Below, one piece after another: positions 10,543-22,774 of a DNA stretch of 64,000 nt. Made by a program: the position numbers and the translations under genes. Origin of the DNA: Vibrio mexicanus (lineage in GTDB: Bacteria; Pseudomonadota; Gammaproteobacteria; Enterobacterales; Vibrionaceae); contig NZ_JYJP01000001.1 in NCBI RefSeq assembly GCF_001012815.1, positions 87,453 through 151,452 on the forward strand, read 5' to 3'. Position 1 is the first letter of the stretch; every line of letters begins with the position of its first letter. A model generated the notes under the pieces. The model searched no databases and had not been told where the DNA came from. It saw only the letters and a program-made list of their open reading frames with translations.

Positions 10543-11633
10543 TTAATCAAACATTAAAATGATGTAAGCGAAGAAAAGGATTAGGTGGGTTGCACCATTG
10601 AGGGAGTTTGTTCGACCACTACTAAAGCTGACACTTGTCATTAATAGCGTTGCCGCCAATAAGATCATTTCTGCTGGCTCTAAACCTAAACGGATTGGCT
10701 CATCCATCACACCAGAAATCAACAATACGGCTGGAACCGTCAATGCAATTGTTGCAAGTACGGAGCCGAAAAACAGATTCATAGCACGTTGAAGCTGATT
10801 CGTTACCGCCGCTTTCACCGCGCCAACAGCTTCCGGAGCCAATATAATCAGTGCGACAACCAAACCACCTAGGCAGCTGGAGCGCCCATGACGGTGATTC
10901 CATCATTAATCGGAATAGCTAAGCTTTTCGCAAGCAAAATGACAACAACGAGGTAAGCCACTAGCATAACGGTGTGGAAAACATTACTTTGTAGCGGCCC
11001 ATGGTGATGGTGTTCTTCTTTGTTGTCTGCATCAATAAAGAAATGTGTATGACTTCTTGTTTGAATAAACAGGAAGACAGCATAAAGGGCGATTGAGGCA
11101 AGAACTAAGGTCCAAGTCAGGCTTGTCGACATGCCACCAAACTCATTCATACTAGTAAAGTTAGGTAACACTAAGCACAACAATGCAAGAGGGATAATGG
11201 CTACTAAGTACGCTTTAATGCCATCTAGGTTATAGGTTTGGGTGTGGTATTTCATACCACCAATGAGCAAGGTAATACCAACAAACCCATTCAGAACGGC
11301 CATCACAACCGCAAACATTGTGTCTCTAGCCAGAACCGGATTCGAGTCTCCAGTCAGCATCACCGAAGAAACCATAATGACTTCCAAGGAGATAACAGAG
11401 ATCGTCAAAATGAGCGTCCCATACGGGTCTCCGAGCTTAATTGCTAAAGCATCAGAATGGCGTACCACCGCAAAAATTGCAGTCATAACGACATAGAAGA
11501 GTACTGCTGAGGTAACAATATAAGAAACTGGGGACAACGCTCCTAAAAGCATGGTATCGCCAGTTGTTTTAAAGAAAATAATCGCGATCAAGCCAACGAG
11601 TAGGGTGTACTCCTGGCGCATGAGCTTTAACAT
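10543..11633 (-). CDS. chaA: Calcium/proton (sodium/proton) antiporter ChaA, one frameshift
   Basis: The protein is a Ca2+:cation antiporter with two homologous halves. The alpha-1 repeat reads VISLEVIMVSSVMLTG, and the alpha-2 repeat reads GGLVVALIILAPEAVGAVK. Between the halves lies an acidic/His-rich cytoplasmic segment (DNKEEHHHHG). ChaA expels Na+, K+ or Ca2+ in exchange for protons at alkaline pH. I chose ATG 11633, 61 codons into the open frame, because the upstream part has no family likeness and AAGGG precedes this ATG. The frame breaks at 10868-10875: GCC TAG becomes GCC CTA GGT when one C is restored (minus strand), giving about 363 residues. Confidence 0.87.
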
Positions 11634-11895
11634 GTTGAGCCCTTTGGTTTGATTCCAATCGCTCACTTCATCCTTTGAACTGAGGGAGTCTGGTACTTGA
11701 GAAATGGCTGCCGATCTTGCAACCAGTGAAGCCAATATTCTAAATACCGACAAACCCCAACACGATGGTTTTGTGAAATTCAAATCTGCTGCTTCTTTCG
11801 AATAAACAAGATTCAAAAATGAATTGCTCTAATTCCTGTCATTTTTATTCATAACAAAAATAATAGGCTCAACAACATTCACTAAGAGACAAACA

Positions 11896-12252
11896 ATGGA
11901 TCAAGATGTTTATTTAAATGATCGCCCCTACCGTATTTGTGATATCGGTGAGGGAGACTGTATGTTGGTGTTAACCAATGCAGAAGGAATTGAGTCCTTA
12001 TACGAAACTTACAGTAACCGCTATTTGGAACTCGAAAGGATGATCGTTATAGATACTTCGTTAGCATGGCAAAAACCTCTACACGAACTGACGAAGAGAG
12101 AAAGCTACGGTTTAGCTTCAGATATACACCTGTTAGCCGACATCTACTGGCTTGATGAGATAAAGATCGAAGTTGAAAGCCTTGGTTCCTATCTAAACGA
12201 GATTCTAGAAAAGGAGTTCTCCCCTAGGGAAATTATCACCAATCTTCCTTAA
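11896..12252 (+). CDS. Hypothetical protein, 118 residues
   Basis: This short acidic protein begins MDQDVYLNDRPYRICDIG and has no membrane segment, signal peptide or motif I recognise. AAGAG lies upstream of ATG and the gene is followed directly by a strong terminator, so it is probably a single-gene unit. It is divergent from chaA. Its start resembles small cytoplasmic proteins conserved in Vibrio, but I cannot name a family. Confidence 0.75.
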   Translation: MDQDVYLNDRPYRICDIGEGDCMLVLTNAEGIESLYETYSNRYLELERMIVIDTSLAWQKPLHELTKRESYGLASDIHLLADIYWLDEIKIEVESLGSYLNEILEKEFSPREIITNLP

Positions 12253-12260
12253 ATATTGCC

Positions 12261-12290
12261 CCAAAAGCCACGTATGTACGTGGCTTTTGG
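12261..12290. terminator. Bidirectional terminator
   Basis: CCAAAAGCCACGTA and TACGTGGCTTTTGG form a perfect 14-bp inverted repeat between two convergent genes, with A and T runs inside the arms on each side. Confidence 0.8.
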
Positions 12291-12298
12291 CTTAAACG

Positions 12299-15200
12299 TT
12301 ATTCTACCCAATACTCTTGACCAATCATCTCGGTGTACCGTACCTCTTCCTCCGGGACTCCCTGACGCTCAGTCCATTCATAAAAGGCAAGTAAGCTGAT
12401 TTGGTCGCCCTGTGTGGTCACCAAAGCAAAATGCTCAGTATCATCACCATTGACTATCGACAGTACCCCATCGTAATTTAACTGCCATTGAATAGGGGCA
12501 TCAAAATCAGGTTCTTCTATTTCCCTTTCTTGATAAAGGCCACTACCGTCACTGTTTAAGATGTAACGATACAGGCCATCTGCGCCGTAGTTGACGATAG
12601 TTTGATTTTGCAACATATCCAGCGAAAAGGCTTGATAACTGCAACTTCGTGCGGCACGAACAAAATCAGCGTAAGTCACAACACTGGATTCTACTTCTCC
12701 ACTATTTTGAGACTCACACAGCATATAGATGGGCATCGGTTGATTGACACCACTACGCAGCCAACTTTCAAACGTACCATCCTTCTTGGTCACCTCTCGT
12801 TGAACCAATCCCTTGGCATCAAACCAGTCATACTGCTGCTGGCGATCCGTTTCAAGCCAGCTTACATTTTCAAAAAGCTGTCCTTGACTACTTCTAAAGG
12901 AGTGGCAAACTTCTATCTGCTCAGTGGCGCCATTAACGGGTAGAGAAAGCACTTCTTTGCCTAGATAAACCTCACTGGATATGTATTCGGCATTATCCCA
13001 ACTTCCGTACTGAGTATCGGGCGACACTGCTCTTGTATAGCGTGTATCCACCTCAGGTAAGCGATAACTACCTTCAAGCGTATCCATAAATCGTCGTTCA
13101 AGAACACTTCCCCACTTAACTTCACTGCTGCCACTTTCCCTCGCCTCCATGCCTTGGAAGATGTCTTGATCATCGGTGTAATACAGCTCTAAAAATTTAG
13201 CAATCGATGAACCATTTCTATACAGCTCACCGAATAAGCCACTTTCTACAAGTAACGATTTATCTTGCCATGAGACATCGGTATTCATTTCCAGATCCCA
13301 ATAATAAATCCCAGTGATAAAATCACTGTCATTCACCCTTGTAATATCATACGTCAGCGTTTCAGCTGGCGTTTGGTCACTAAGTGAAGCAAGACACTGT
13401 TCCATCGTATTTGGTTGTTCATCAGGGACATGCCCGTATATTGGATCCAAGCCATAAAGGGTGTTATCCGAAACAAAGCCAGACAGCACCTTCACATAAT
13501 CGGTGAAGCCTCCTGTTGGTGTCTGTTTTTGAGCGCTTGAGTATTCGAGATATTGCCGTTCGGAGCGATGGACTAACTTGTTGCTATCTACATAGTCGGT
13601 AAAGACTTCAGTAATGTAAACATCATCCAGATCTGGACTGGCAGCAGCTTTTTTCTCAAAGGCGAACTCGCCTGTGTATTGGGTAACGCATACCTCACGT
13701 TTGCCCCACAAAGTGTCGACAACGCTTTTTCCTTTGTATGTTACTTCAAAGGTATTGTTCGTTGGGTCGTCGATCGTTGGTGCCCATGGATTTACACGGT
13801 TTACTGCAAAGCTAAGCGGCGTATTAAGGGTGAGATCATTCCAAGTTTGATAGCTTGTATCAAATCCCCAATAACGATAATGGTGATCATTGAAACCGAC
13901 AAACTGACCAGTTGCCGAATGTTCATACGCAAATTCAACGTTCGGGTTCCACTCGTCGGCACTGCCTCCCGTATCAGTGACAACCTGAGTCACCTCAAAC
14001 ATCTGATCAGGCATCACACCGTATGGGAGTCCTAATTGTTCGCGAACGAACAGCTCATGCTGACGATAGTTTAGTCGTTGCGACTGCCCTACATTGAGTT
14101 TTGAAACCTGATAGATCTTGCCATCGGTTCGCTGCATTAGGCCCTGTCCATCTGGCCAATCAGGCAAACTTGCCAAACATGCGTTGTAGCTAACGGGGAC
14201 AATAAGCGCAACTAAACTGTCGTTATCCAACAGATCATCTACCCGTCATTGTCGTCATCAGAGTCAGCATTGTTACCAATACCATCAGAATCCGTGTCCA
14301 GCCACTCTGTTGGATCGGTAACAAACGCATCGTCGTCGTCAGGATAACTGTCATTGTCAAAATCATTTGGATAGCTATCTCCGTTATCGCCAATCCCATC
14401 ACCGTCGGTATCTTCCCACTCCGTTGGGTCGTCATCGAAAACGTCGACATCATCGGGATAACTGTCGTTATCACGATCATAGGGTAGGGATCATCGATTG
14501 AGTCGATTCCATCTTGATCATGATCCCCTGCTCTACTGGCATCCGTTGGGTAGGTATCGTTGTCATCCGCGTAGCCATCATTATCGTCATCCAGATCGGC
14601 ATTATTGCCAAGGTTGTCATCGTCCGTATTGATAAACTCATTCGGATCATCGGGGAATACATCCAATTCATCTGGCACACCATCGAGATCTCTATCTTGA
14701 GTAGGGCGCTCACCACTAACAGGTGGTGGTGTGGTTGCCAACTGATCTATAGGAGTATTTTTAATCGTTTCACGTATGACATTTGATATGACGGCAAGAT
14801 TTTTCTCTAGGTCACTTTCGCCCTCTTGTGCCGCCTGCATTGACTGTTGAAGAGATTCAGGCGAATCAGGTAACACAGAAGACTCCACCACGCTTCGAGC
14901 AATAAAAGCCACTTCGACCAGATTGGTCGCAACAAAATCACCGAGCACTTGCTCAGGTTCTATGCCCAGTATTCCTGCTGCCTGGGTTACCGCTTCTAAC
15001 TTGATTTGCACAAGCTGGTCTGGGTCACTGACACCTTGAGCATTTTCTTGGATGTAGAGTTGCACCATAGTGCTGAGCGGAGTGATTGCTTTCTCACCTG
15101 GAGGTGCTGTAAGCATCAAGTTTTTACTGATAGGTTGCTGTGGTGAATCTTCATCCACTGTTTGTCCCGCAATCGCTTCCACGACAATAGGGTATGACTC

Positions 15201-15485
15201 TGGCTCAACAATACCCGTGACATCGATAGTGGCAATACCGCCTTTGCCTGACATCACGAACGGCTCTAGCTGCTCATCGTGTAAGCAATCCTCGTTGATG
15301 TCTAACCAAACTTTTGCGTTGCGAAGATAGCCGTCTATGGCTCTGACTTCGTAGGTTTCAATCGTTGGCGTTGCCGCAGGACTCGAAGATCCGCTGCCGC
15401 TTGACGATGAATCATCACTGCCACATCCTGCTGATGCGATGACACCGCATAACGCCATTGCAAGAGTTATCCGATTAATATCCAT
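12299..15485 (-). CDS. Large lipoprotein with thrombospondin type 3 calcium-binding repeats, two frameshifts
   Basis: The protein starts with a lipoprotein signal (MDINRITLAMALCGVIASAG, Cys21) and a Ser-rich linker, then a roughly 250-residue N-terminal region. From about residue 265 it has Asp-rich TSP3-type repeats such as DRDLDGVPDELDVFPDDPNE. The first frame then turns into a Met/Thr/Ile-rich non-native tail. Restoring one C near 14487 continues the repeats (SYPDDVDVFDDDPTEWEDTD), and restoring one G at 14241-14244 (GAC GGG TAG) joins them to the 640-residue C-terminal half, which opens with DNDSLVALIVPVSY. The whole product is about 1062 residues. TSP3 repeats bind Ca2+ and often act as spacers in surface proteins. 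The C-terminal half has no domain I recognise. No partner genes are adjacent. Confidence 0.75.
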
Positions 15486-15605
15486 GCTCTACCCCTATCC
15501 TTATTGGTTTTAATTACCAGAAGAATAAGAACAGACCAGCAGCCCATCATCACCCATATGGGGGAAAGAAAAACGTAAACAGACGCGCTATTGATGTAAG
15601 TCAAT

Positions 15606-16370
15606 TTAACCAGGTAGAGGAAAGCGATGAGAATAATAGCGGGCTATAAGTTCATTTTGATGCTTACAGCCAGTCTTGTGCAAAACTTGCTTAACCTGAC
15701 TGCGCACCGTTTCTTTAGACACTCCCCGAGAGGACGCAATTTGGCTACCGTCCAAGCCGCTGGTGAGCAGATCCAGTACAGCACACTCTGAGGGTGTGAG
15801 TAAATTCAATGATTGCTCCCAAGCCAATCCTTCTAATGACAACTTCTTCCATTGCTCAGCGACTTCTCGATTAGAAACCCAAGCATTCCCCCAGCTCACA
15901 AGAAACAACCAAAGCTGAACCAATTTCTCATGTTGTTTGGACGACAGCTTTCGGTAACTGTGCGTACTAAGCATTACGTGGTAACGGGACAAGAGTGGAT
16001 GTAAGCCACTGTATGAATGATAAAGTTGCATGGTAGGTACCAAAACATCTAAAAAGATCTCATCACGAATTTGTTTGACCGGCAGCATATCTTGCATATA
16101 GACAAATTGTCCGATCATATGGTTCTGAAGGTAATGGTTAAGGAACACATCATGAGGTTGGTTGTGTGCGTATACACTTAGTTGATGCGCTGTAAATCCA
16201 ATGGAAAAGTTCACCAGTGGCTGCTGACAAGGGTCGAGGATCATGACCACTGCGTGCTCCATACCTAAGGTACAAAGCTCGCGCTCCAAAAACTGCTGCA
16301 CATCTAATGGAGAATGGTAACTGGGTATCGGTAAAAAGCCTGTTTTCGACCTCTTACTCAAGGCTTTCAT
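15606..16370 (-). CDS. LuxR-type transcriptional regulator
   Basis: The 254-residue protein ends in a LuxR/GerE helix-turn-helix (about 188-245): LTPSECAVLDLLTSGLDGSQ followed by SSRGVSKETVRSQVKQVLHK. The N-terminal half has no receiver Asp pocket and no clear autoinducer-binding signature, so its signal is unknown. AAAGGAGG stands before the ATG. It lies downstream of the MFS gene and upstream of the TSP3 lipoprotein on the same strand, but is separated from both by over 100 bases. Confidence 0.85.
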   Translation of the reverse strand: MKALSKRSKTGFLPIPSYHSPLDVQQFLERELCTLGMEHAVVMILDPCQQPLVNFSIGFTAHQLSVYAHNQPHDVFLNHYLQNHMIGQFVYMQDMLPVKQIRDEIFLDVLVPTMQLYHSYSGLHPLLSRYHVMLSTHSYRKLSSKQHEKLVQLWLFLVSWGNAWVSNREVAEQWKKLSLEGLAWEQSLNLLTPSECAVLDLLTSGLDGSQIASSRGVSKETVRSQVKQVLHKTGCKHQNELIARYYSHRFPLPG

Positions 16371-16512
16371 AACGCCTCCTTTCGTTCTCTAACGAGTATA
16401 ATTCACCGACTTCATCCGCATTAGTGCTTTGCTCAAAGTTCGTTCAACAATGAGTGATATTAAACTTATTACCATTGAATACTCGACCTAACTCACATTC
16501 AGCACTTAAATT

Positions 16513-16541
16513 AAAAGCCAGCAAACGTTGCTCGCTGGCTT
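16513..16541 (-). terminator. Terminator of the OFA-type MFS gene
   Basis: AAGCCAGC and GCTGGCTT form an 8-bp stem; on the minus strand it is followed by TTTAATTT. It lies 16 bases past the MFS stop. Confidence 0.75.
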
Positions 16542-16556
16542 GAGAGTAAAATTAAA

Positions 16557-17824
16557 CTAGGCCGTTTCTAAGCGAGCTTCATTGGCTGCCTTTGCTCGGC
16601 TAATGTACGACTTCATCAGCATAGAAGTAATCAACGCCACTACGAATGCTCCGGCAAAGATGTAGAGCGTCATTTCATAACTGCCTGTCGTTGTGTGAAC
16701 GTAAGCGGCAATTTGAGGGCCGACTAGTCCAGCAGCCGCCCACGCAGTCAGCACGTAACCGTGAATCGCTCCCAACTGTTTAGTGCCAAATAGATCGCCG
16801 ATAAAGGCAGGCAATGTTGCGAAACCACCGCCATAGCACGTCAAAATGACATACAAAACCACTTGGAACATGATGACGCTGGTGAGATTTGGCAATACAA
16901 AGAAAGCCACAATCTGGATTACGAAGAACGCCATGTAAGTACTGCCTCGACCAATCACATCAGAAAATGAAGCCCAGGCGATGCGTCCAAGCCCATTAAA
17001 TAGCGACATCAAACCCACTACCGCAGCAGCTTGGGTGGCAGAAAGGCCAATGCTCTCTTGCGCCAGCGGAGAAGCTGAGTAAATCACGGCAATCCCACAT
17101 GAGATATTAATGAACATCATTACCCACAACCCCCAAAACGGCGCTGTTTTTACCGCTTCGTTTGCTGTCTGCTGAGTTAAATCCGCCACCACTTTTTTCT
17201 CACCTGCCTCGACGGCTGCCTTCATTGATTCAGGCATCCAACCTTCTGGCGGGCGCTCCAAATACGATGCCGACGCAAGCATGATCACAAGGTAGATCAC
17301 CCCCATAATGAACCAGGTATACGCAATCCCATTACCGGCGACCGTAAAGGTTTCAATGATGAAATTGAATACAGGACCACCTATCATGCACCAAAGCCAA
17401 AGCCCATAATAGCAAGGCCTGTCGCAAGGCCGCGACGATCGGGAAACCACTTCACCAATGTCGAGACGGGTGTGATGTAACCAATACCAAGGCCGATACC
17501 ACCGAGTACACCGTAGCCAAGCCAGATCACATATAAGTTCTGAATTAACGCTCCAAAGCCTGCAATAAGCAGCCCGCCACCAAAAAACAGTGCAGCCAGT
17601 GTTCCTGCGCGGCGCGGACCACGACTTTCCACAAAGTGCCCCATAATGGCAGCTGAAAGGCCTAGGAAAAAGATAGCAAAACTGAACGTCCAGGCGATTT
17701 CATTGTTACTTGCGGAAGTGATGAGCTCTCCCAATGGTTTTTTAAACACACTAAATGCGTACACCGATCCTATCGATGCATGCACCCCTACTGCTGAGGC
17801 TGCGATCAGCCATCTGTTTTTCAT
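16557..17824 (-). CDS. OFA-family MFS transporter (oxalate/formate antiporter-like), one frameshift
   Basis: The protein has twelve membrane helices and the OFA-type N-terminus [20 protein letters not shown]. The segment [20 protein letters not shown] matches the family region before helix 5. OFA members carry small monocarboxylates such as oxalate, formate, pyruvate or lactate. ATG 17824 is chosen because a strong AAGGAGGA lies upstream. The frame stops after FGFGA near 17386; adding one A gives [16 protein letters not shown] and joins the two parts to about 422 residues. A perfect FNR box lies 147 bp upstream, which suggests anaerobic control. Confidence 0.87.
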
Positions 17825-17970
17825 AAGTTGTCCTCCTTGAACATTAAAAAAATCCGTGTAATCAATCATGTAAAAGCAAAAGCTCACATCTCATATAACT
17901 AGCGTTTGAGCGACTGTGAACTCATAACAATTTGTTACATAAAGTGTTACATCGATGTAAATGGTCAAGA

Positions 17971-17984
17971 TTGATACAAATCAA
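17971..17984. promoter_or_regulatory. Perfect FNR box upstream of the MFS transporter
   Basis: TTGATACAAATCAA equals the FNR consensus TTGAT-N4-ATCAA with no mismatch. It lies about 147 bp before the MFS start. Apart from this site, the roughly 350-base stretch 17825-18173 holds only the MFS leader and the malM terminator. Confidence 0.7.
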
Positions 17985-18122
17985 CAGGGGGCAAAAAGAA
18001 GTGCAAATGGACGATTTATTTGTCAATAAAGGGGAGTGGTTCGCAAATCTAAATGGAAAGCTTAATTTGAGGAAATGAACAGCGATTACTATGTTAAATG
18101 TCAATAAATAGCTAAAAACAAC

Positions 18123-18151
18123 ACGGCCAGCGAATATATCTCGCTGGCCGT
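18123..18151 (-). terminator. Terminator of malM
   Basis: ACGGCCAGCGA and TCGCTGGCCGT form an 11-bp stem, followed on the minus strand by GTTGTTTTT. Confidence 0.85.
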
Positions 18152-18173
18152 CAATTTTCTGTTTTGGAGCGCT

Positions 18174-19097
18174 CTAGTTAGACTTATTGTTTAATTGCTT
18201 CAACAAACGTAGCTTGCGCACCTTCAACCCCAATGCTTTTGCTTCTTCTAGCATCGACAAGGCTTTATCAATCAAACCTGCTTCAACCGCGCCTTTAATG
18301 CTGTCTCGGTAGTATTGCTGCTGAGATTCCGTCAATTGACTTTGTGGTTTGGCTGCTTCTTGACCCATGACAATCATTGGTGTACTTACCGCAGCTGCGG
18401 CAGTAGCAACCGACTCAGCTTGATCTTGCTTAGATTTTTGGTGCGCGGCATCACTGCTATCGATTGCAATTGCCTCTTCTACAACAATAGCCTCATCCAC
18501 CTTTGCGATAATGCTCAGCTGACCATATGGCGCATGTGGAATGACTGGGTTTGGAACATCTGGTGGGTAGTTACCTCGAGCAATCGCATCAAGCTTCACT
18601 GGGTGTAAAACCTCGGATTCCCCTTTGATCAATTCTGGCGTGGTGTAAATGACAAGTTTAATTGGATCTAACCCGCTTGGCTGGATCTTTGCGGTCGCAG
18701 AAAGACGATCACCAAGGAAACCATAAGCGTGCTTGTATTCAAAATCTTCGGTCGTAAATGTTTTCACAAGTTGATTGCTGCTATTTAAAAGAACTGCATT
18801 CGGATAGAAAACAGTGCGCGTGAAATGGCTTAGGATTTCCAGTTCTAGCTCTTTACCTTTCACATCAATCTCGAATGAGGCGACAGCAGATTGACCTGAA
18901 TCGAGCACATATCGCTGATTTGTTTCATCAATCGCAAAGTTAACTTGCTTAGATGGAACCACCGTTTGCCAGTTTAGTTGATCAAAGCTATCTACGACTG
19001 TTTGATTACTGTCTGCTTCAAACACAACTGTTTCAGTTGTTGTACAGCCCATTAACAATGCACTCGCAAGTACACCCATTATCCATTGTTTCTTCAT
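18174..19097 (-). CDS. malM: Maltose operon lipoprotein MalM
   Basis: The 307-residue protein has a lipoprotein signal (MGVLASALLMGC, Cys18) and an adhesin-like beta-sandwich region containing SFDQLNWQTVVPSKQVNFAI, typical of MalM, with GYL-type segments such as YKHAYGFLGDRLSA. MalM is a periplasmic protein of the maltose regulon; its exact role is not settled, though it has been linked to maltoporin function. It lies 77 bases downstream of lamB on the same strand with a hairpin between, the standard lamB-malM order. Confidence 0.92.
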   Translation of the reverse strand: MKKQWIMGVLASALLMGCTTTETVVFEADSNQTVVDSFDQLNWQTVVPSKQVNFAIDETNQRYVLDSGQSAVASFEIDVKGKELELEILSHFTRTVFYPNAVLLNSSNQLVKTFTTEDFEYKHAYGFLGDRLSATAKIQPSGLDPIKLVIYTTPELIKGESEVLHPVKLDAIARGNYPPDVPNPVIPHAPYGQLSIIAKVDEAIVVEEAIAIDSSDAAHQKSKQDQAESVATAAAAVSTPMIVMGQEAAKPQSQLTESQQQYYRDSIKGAVEAGLIDKALSMLEEAKALGLKVRKLRLLKQLNNKSN

Positions 19098-19119
19098 ACT
19101 ATCACCATTTCAAACCACG

Positions 19120-19143
19120 AAAGCCGACAACGAGGTCGGCTTT
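19120..19143 (-). terminator. Hairpin between lamB and malM
   Basis: AAAGCCGAC and GTCGGCTTT form a 9-bp stem. The T-run after it is weak, so partial read-through into malM is likely, giving more LamB than MalM. Confidence 0.6.
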
Positions 19144-19174
19144 ATTATGGACTATTTAGGACTGTGGTTTAAGC

Positions 19175-20374
19175 TTACCACCAAGCTTCCATTTGGATAC
19201 CAACACTAAATTCAGTATCGTCTGTGTTATTAGCAAAGCTGTCTGCTTCGTGGTCCATGAAGTACGAGCCGTACACACGGATTTCAGGGCGAGCCCAGAA
19301 ACCAGAACCTGCAGACCAAGCTTGTGCGATTGTTAGCTTAGAACCTGACGCATCTGTTGTAGTGCCAGATTGCTTAGTTTCATCCGCAAAGTAACCTGCT
19401 TCGAAATAAGTCTTCATGTTGTCGTCCCACTTGTACATTGGACGCACAACTGCGTTGTATGCTGTGATGTCACCAACATCTGTATCGGACGCTTGAGAGT
19501 ACATCACTGTGTGACCAATTTCCCAGTTTTCACCAGCGCCAATTACACCCCAGTTGATGATACGGAAACCGTCTGCATCGTTGTTGCCATCACCAGAACG
19601 GTCGTACCAACCACCGCCACCATACGTAGCCATTTGCTTACCGTAAGATGCCGTACCGTACTGAAGAACAGTTTGGTTGAAGCCGTTATCTAGACCTTGG
19701 CCAATAACTGCTGTTAGAAGCACACCGTCGTCAGCTGCAACTGTTTGACCTTCTGCTTCAGAAGCGAAGTCGTAAGCTAGAGCAAGTTCTAGGTTAGCAT
19801 TTTCCCACAAGTCGATACCTGCGTAGCGTGCATCGAATGTGTAACCTGATACTGTCTCATCGCCTTGAGAACCATCATCATGCATAAGCGCTAGAGATAG
19901 CTTACCGCCGCCAACTGTTAGGTTTTCGATACCACCACCAGCACCACCAGATGTATCTAGGAAGTAGAAGTCAGTAATGTGGATGTCTTTACGTTGGTAG
20001 TAACGTTGACCGGCCCAAAGTACTGCTTCTTTATCACTGAATAGGCCTTGCGCTTGAACGTTCATTACACGTAAAGCGTTTGCGTTGCCTTCCCAATTAT
20101 TGTTACCCGCTTGGCCGTATGCAACAAGAGACTCTAGCTTGAATGTTACGTCATTTTGGTTGTATAGCTCAGCGTTAAGACCTAGCTCTGCGTATAGATC
20201 GTCTTCGTTACCTAGACGACCTACTTTATTCTTCTCATAAGTTACATGAGAACCTTCGCCACTTAGACCAACGCCACCACGAGCGTAACCGTGGAAATCG
20301 ACTGCGGCAGCAAACGCAGAACCTGCTGTTAATGTCGCTGCCACTGCTGCAGCAATAACACTTACTTTTTTCAT
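19175..20374 (-). CDS. lamB: Maltoporin LamB
   Basis: The 399-residue outer-membrane protein has a signal peptide (MKKVSVIAAAVAATLTAGSA) and starts the mature barrel with AVDFHGYARGGVGLSGEG, typical of maltoporin. The segment QRYYQRKDIHITDFYFLDTS matches the greasy-slide region of the family, and the chain ends in an aromatic residue (MEAWW) for barrel assembly. It is a trimeric 18-stranded channel for maltose and maltodextrins. ATG 20374 has GGAG nine bases upstream; the in-frame ATG four codons earlier lacks a good site. It is the first gene of lamB-malM. Confidence 0.95.
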   Translation of the reverse strand: MKKVSVIAAAVAATLTAGSAFAAAVDFHGYARGGVGLSGEGSHVTYEKNKVGRLGNEDDLYAELGLNAELYNQNDVTFKLESLVAYGQAGNNNWEGNANALRVMNVQAQGLFSDKEAVLWAGQRYYQRKDIHITDFYFLDTSGGAGGGIENLTVGGGKLSLALMHDDGSQGDETVSGYTFDARYAGIDLWENANLELALAYDFASEAEGQTVAADDGVLLTAVIGQGLDNGFNQTVLQYGTASYGKQMATYGGGGWYDRSGDGNNDADGFRIINWGVIGAGENWEIGHTVMYSQASDTDVGDITAYNAVVRPMYKWDDNMKTYFEAGYFADETKQSGTTTDASGSKLTIAQAWSAGSGFWARPEIRVYGSYFMDHEADSFANNTDDTEFSVGIQMEAWW

Positions 20375-20531
20375 TATTAACTCCATTTAGGGTGTTTTAT
20401 CTTTATTCTTAATCTCTGTTGTGCTCGGGCTATAAAGGCAGTAATAGTTCGAGAAAAAGCAGAGGTAAGGCGGTATGCACCGCAATTTGTTTCAACGGTT
20501 GCCAGAATACGAGATGAGTTAGGGGGTGACT

Positions 20532-20625
20532 TCCTCCACCCTAAAAGAAAATTAGGGGGAGTACTGAGGAGGAGAAAAAATGAAAAGTAGGGAGTATTCG
20601 GGGCACATCACACTTTTTGGGTGGA
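20532..20625. promoter_or_regulatory. Cluster of MalT-box-like motifs between lamB and glgX
   Basis: GGAGGA cores, matching the GGAKGA core of MalT boxes, occur on the minus strand at 20532-20537 and on the plus strand at 20568-20573. A GGGTGGAGA variant lies near 20608-20616. Their position upstream of lamB suggests MalT control, but the motif is short. Confidence 0.4.
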
Positions 20626-20700
20626 GAACTAGCTGAGCAGATCAGAAAGTGTCGAACAAAATGCTAACCCTCTCACTTAATTGTCATTTTCATGGTCTAA

Positions 20701-20719
20701 AATGTAATTTAATTACATT
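20701..20719. promoter_or_regulatory. Perfect palindrome upstream of glgX
   Basis: AATGTAATTTAATTACATT has 9-bp arms around a central T and lies 84 bp before the glgX start. It may be an operator. The 428-base stretch 20375-20802 otherwise holds only leader DNA and the MalT-like motifs. Confidence 0.4.
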
Positions 20720-20802
20720 TAAAAATCGAACAGAGGGCGCTTGACCAAAGAAGCTCAACGTTCTTTACTATGACTTTACGAAAACGATAACTAAAAACGA
20801 AG

Positions 20803-22763
<1,961 letters not shown>

Positions 22764-22774
22764 CCTTTTATAAA

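Noticed and set aside
11634..11816. N-terminal extension of ChaA by 61 residues
   Set aside because: It has no family likeness and a better start with AAGGG lies at 11633.
13679..14035. Plus-strand ORF of 118 residues inside the TSP3 lipoprotein
   Set aside because: It is antisense to the conserved C-terminal half of the lipoprotein and lacks a start signal.
14477..14786. Short Met- and Ile-rich ORFs on both strands within the Asp-rich repeat region
   Set aside because: They arise from shifted reading of GAT/GAC repeats and are not real coding regions.
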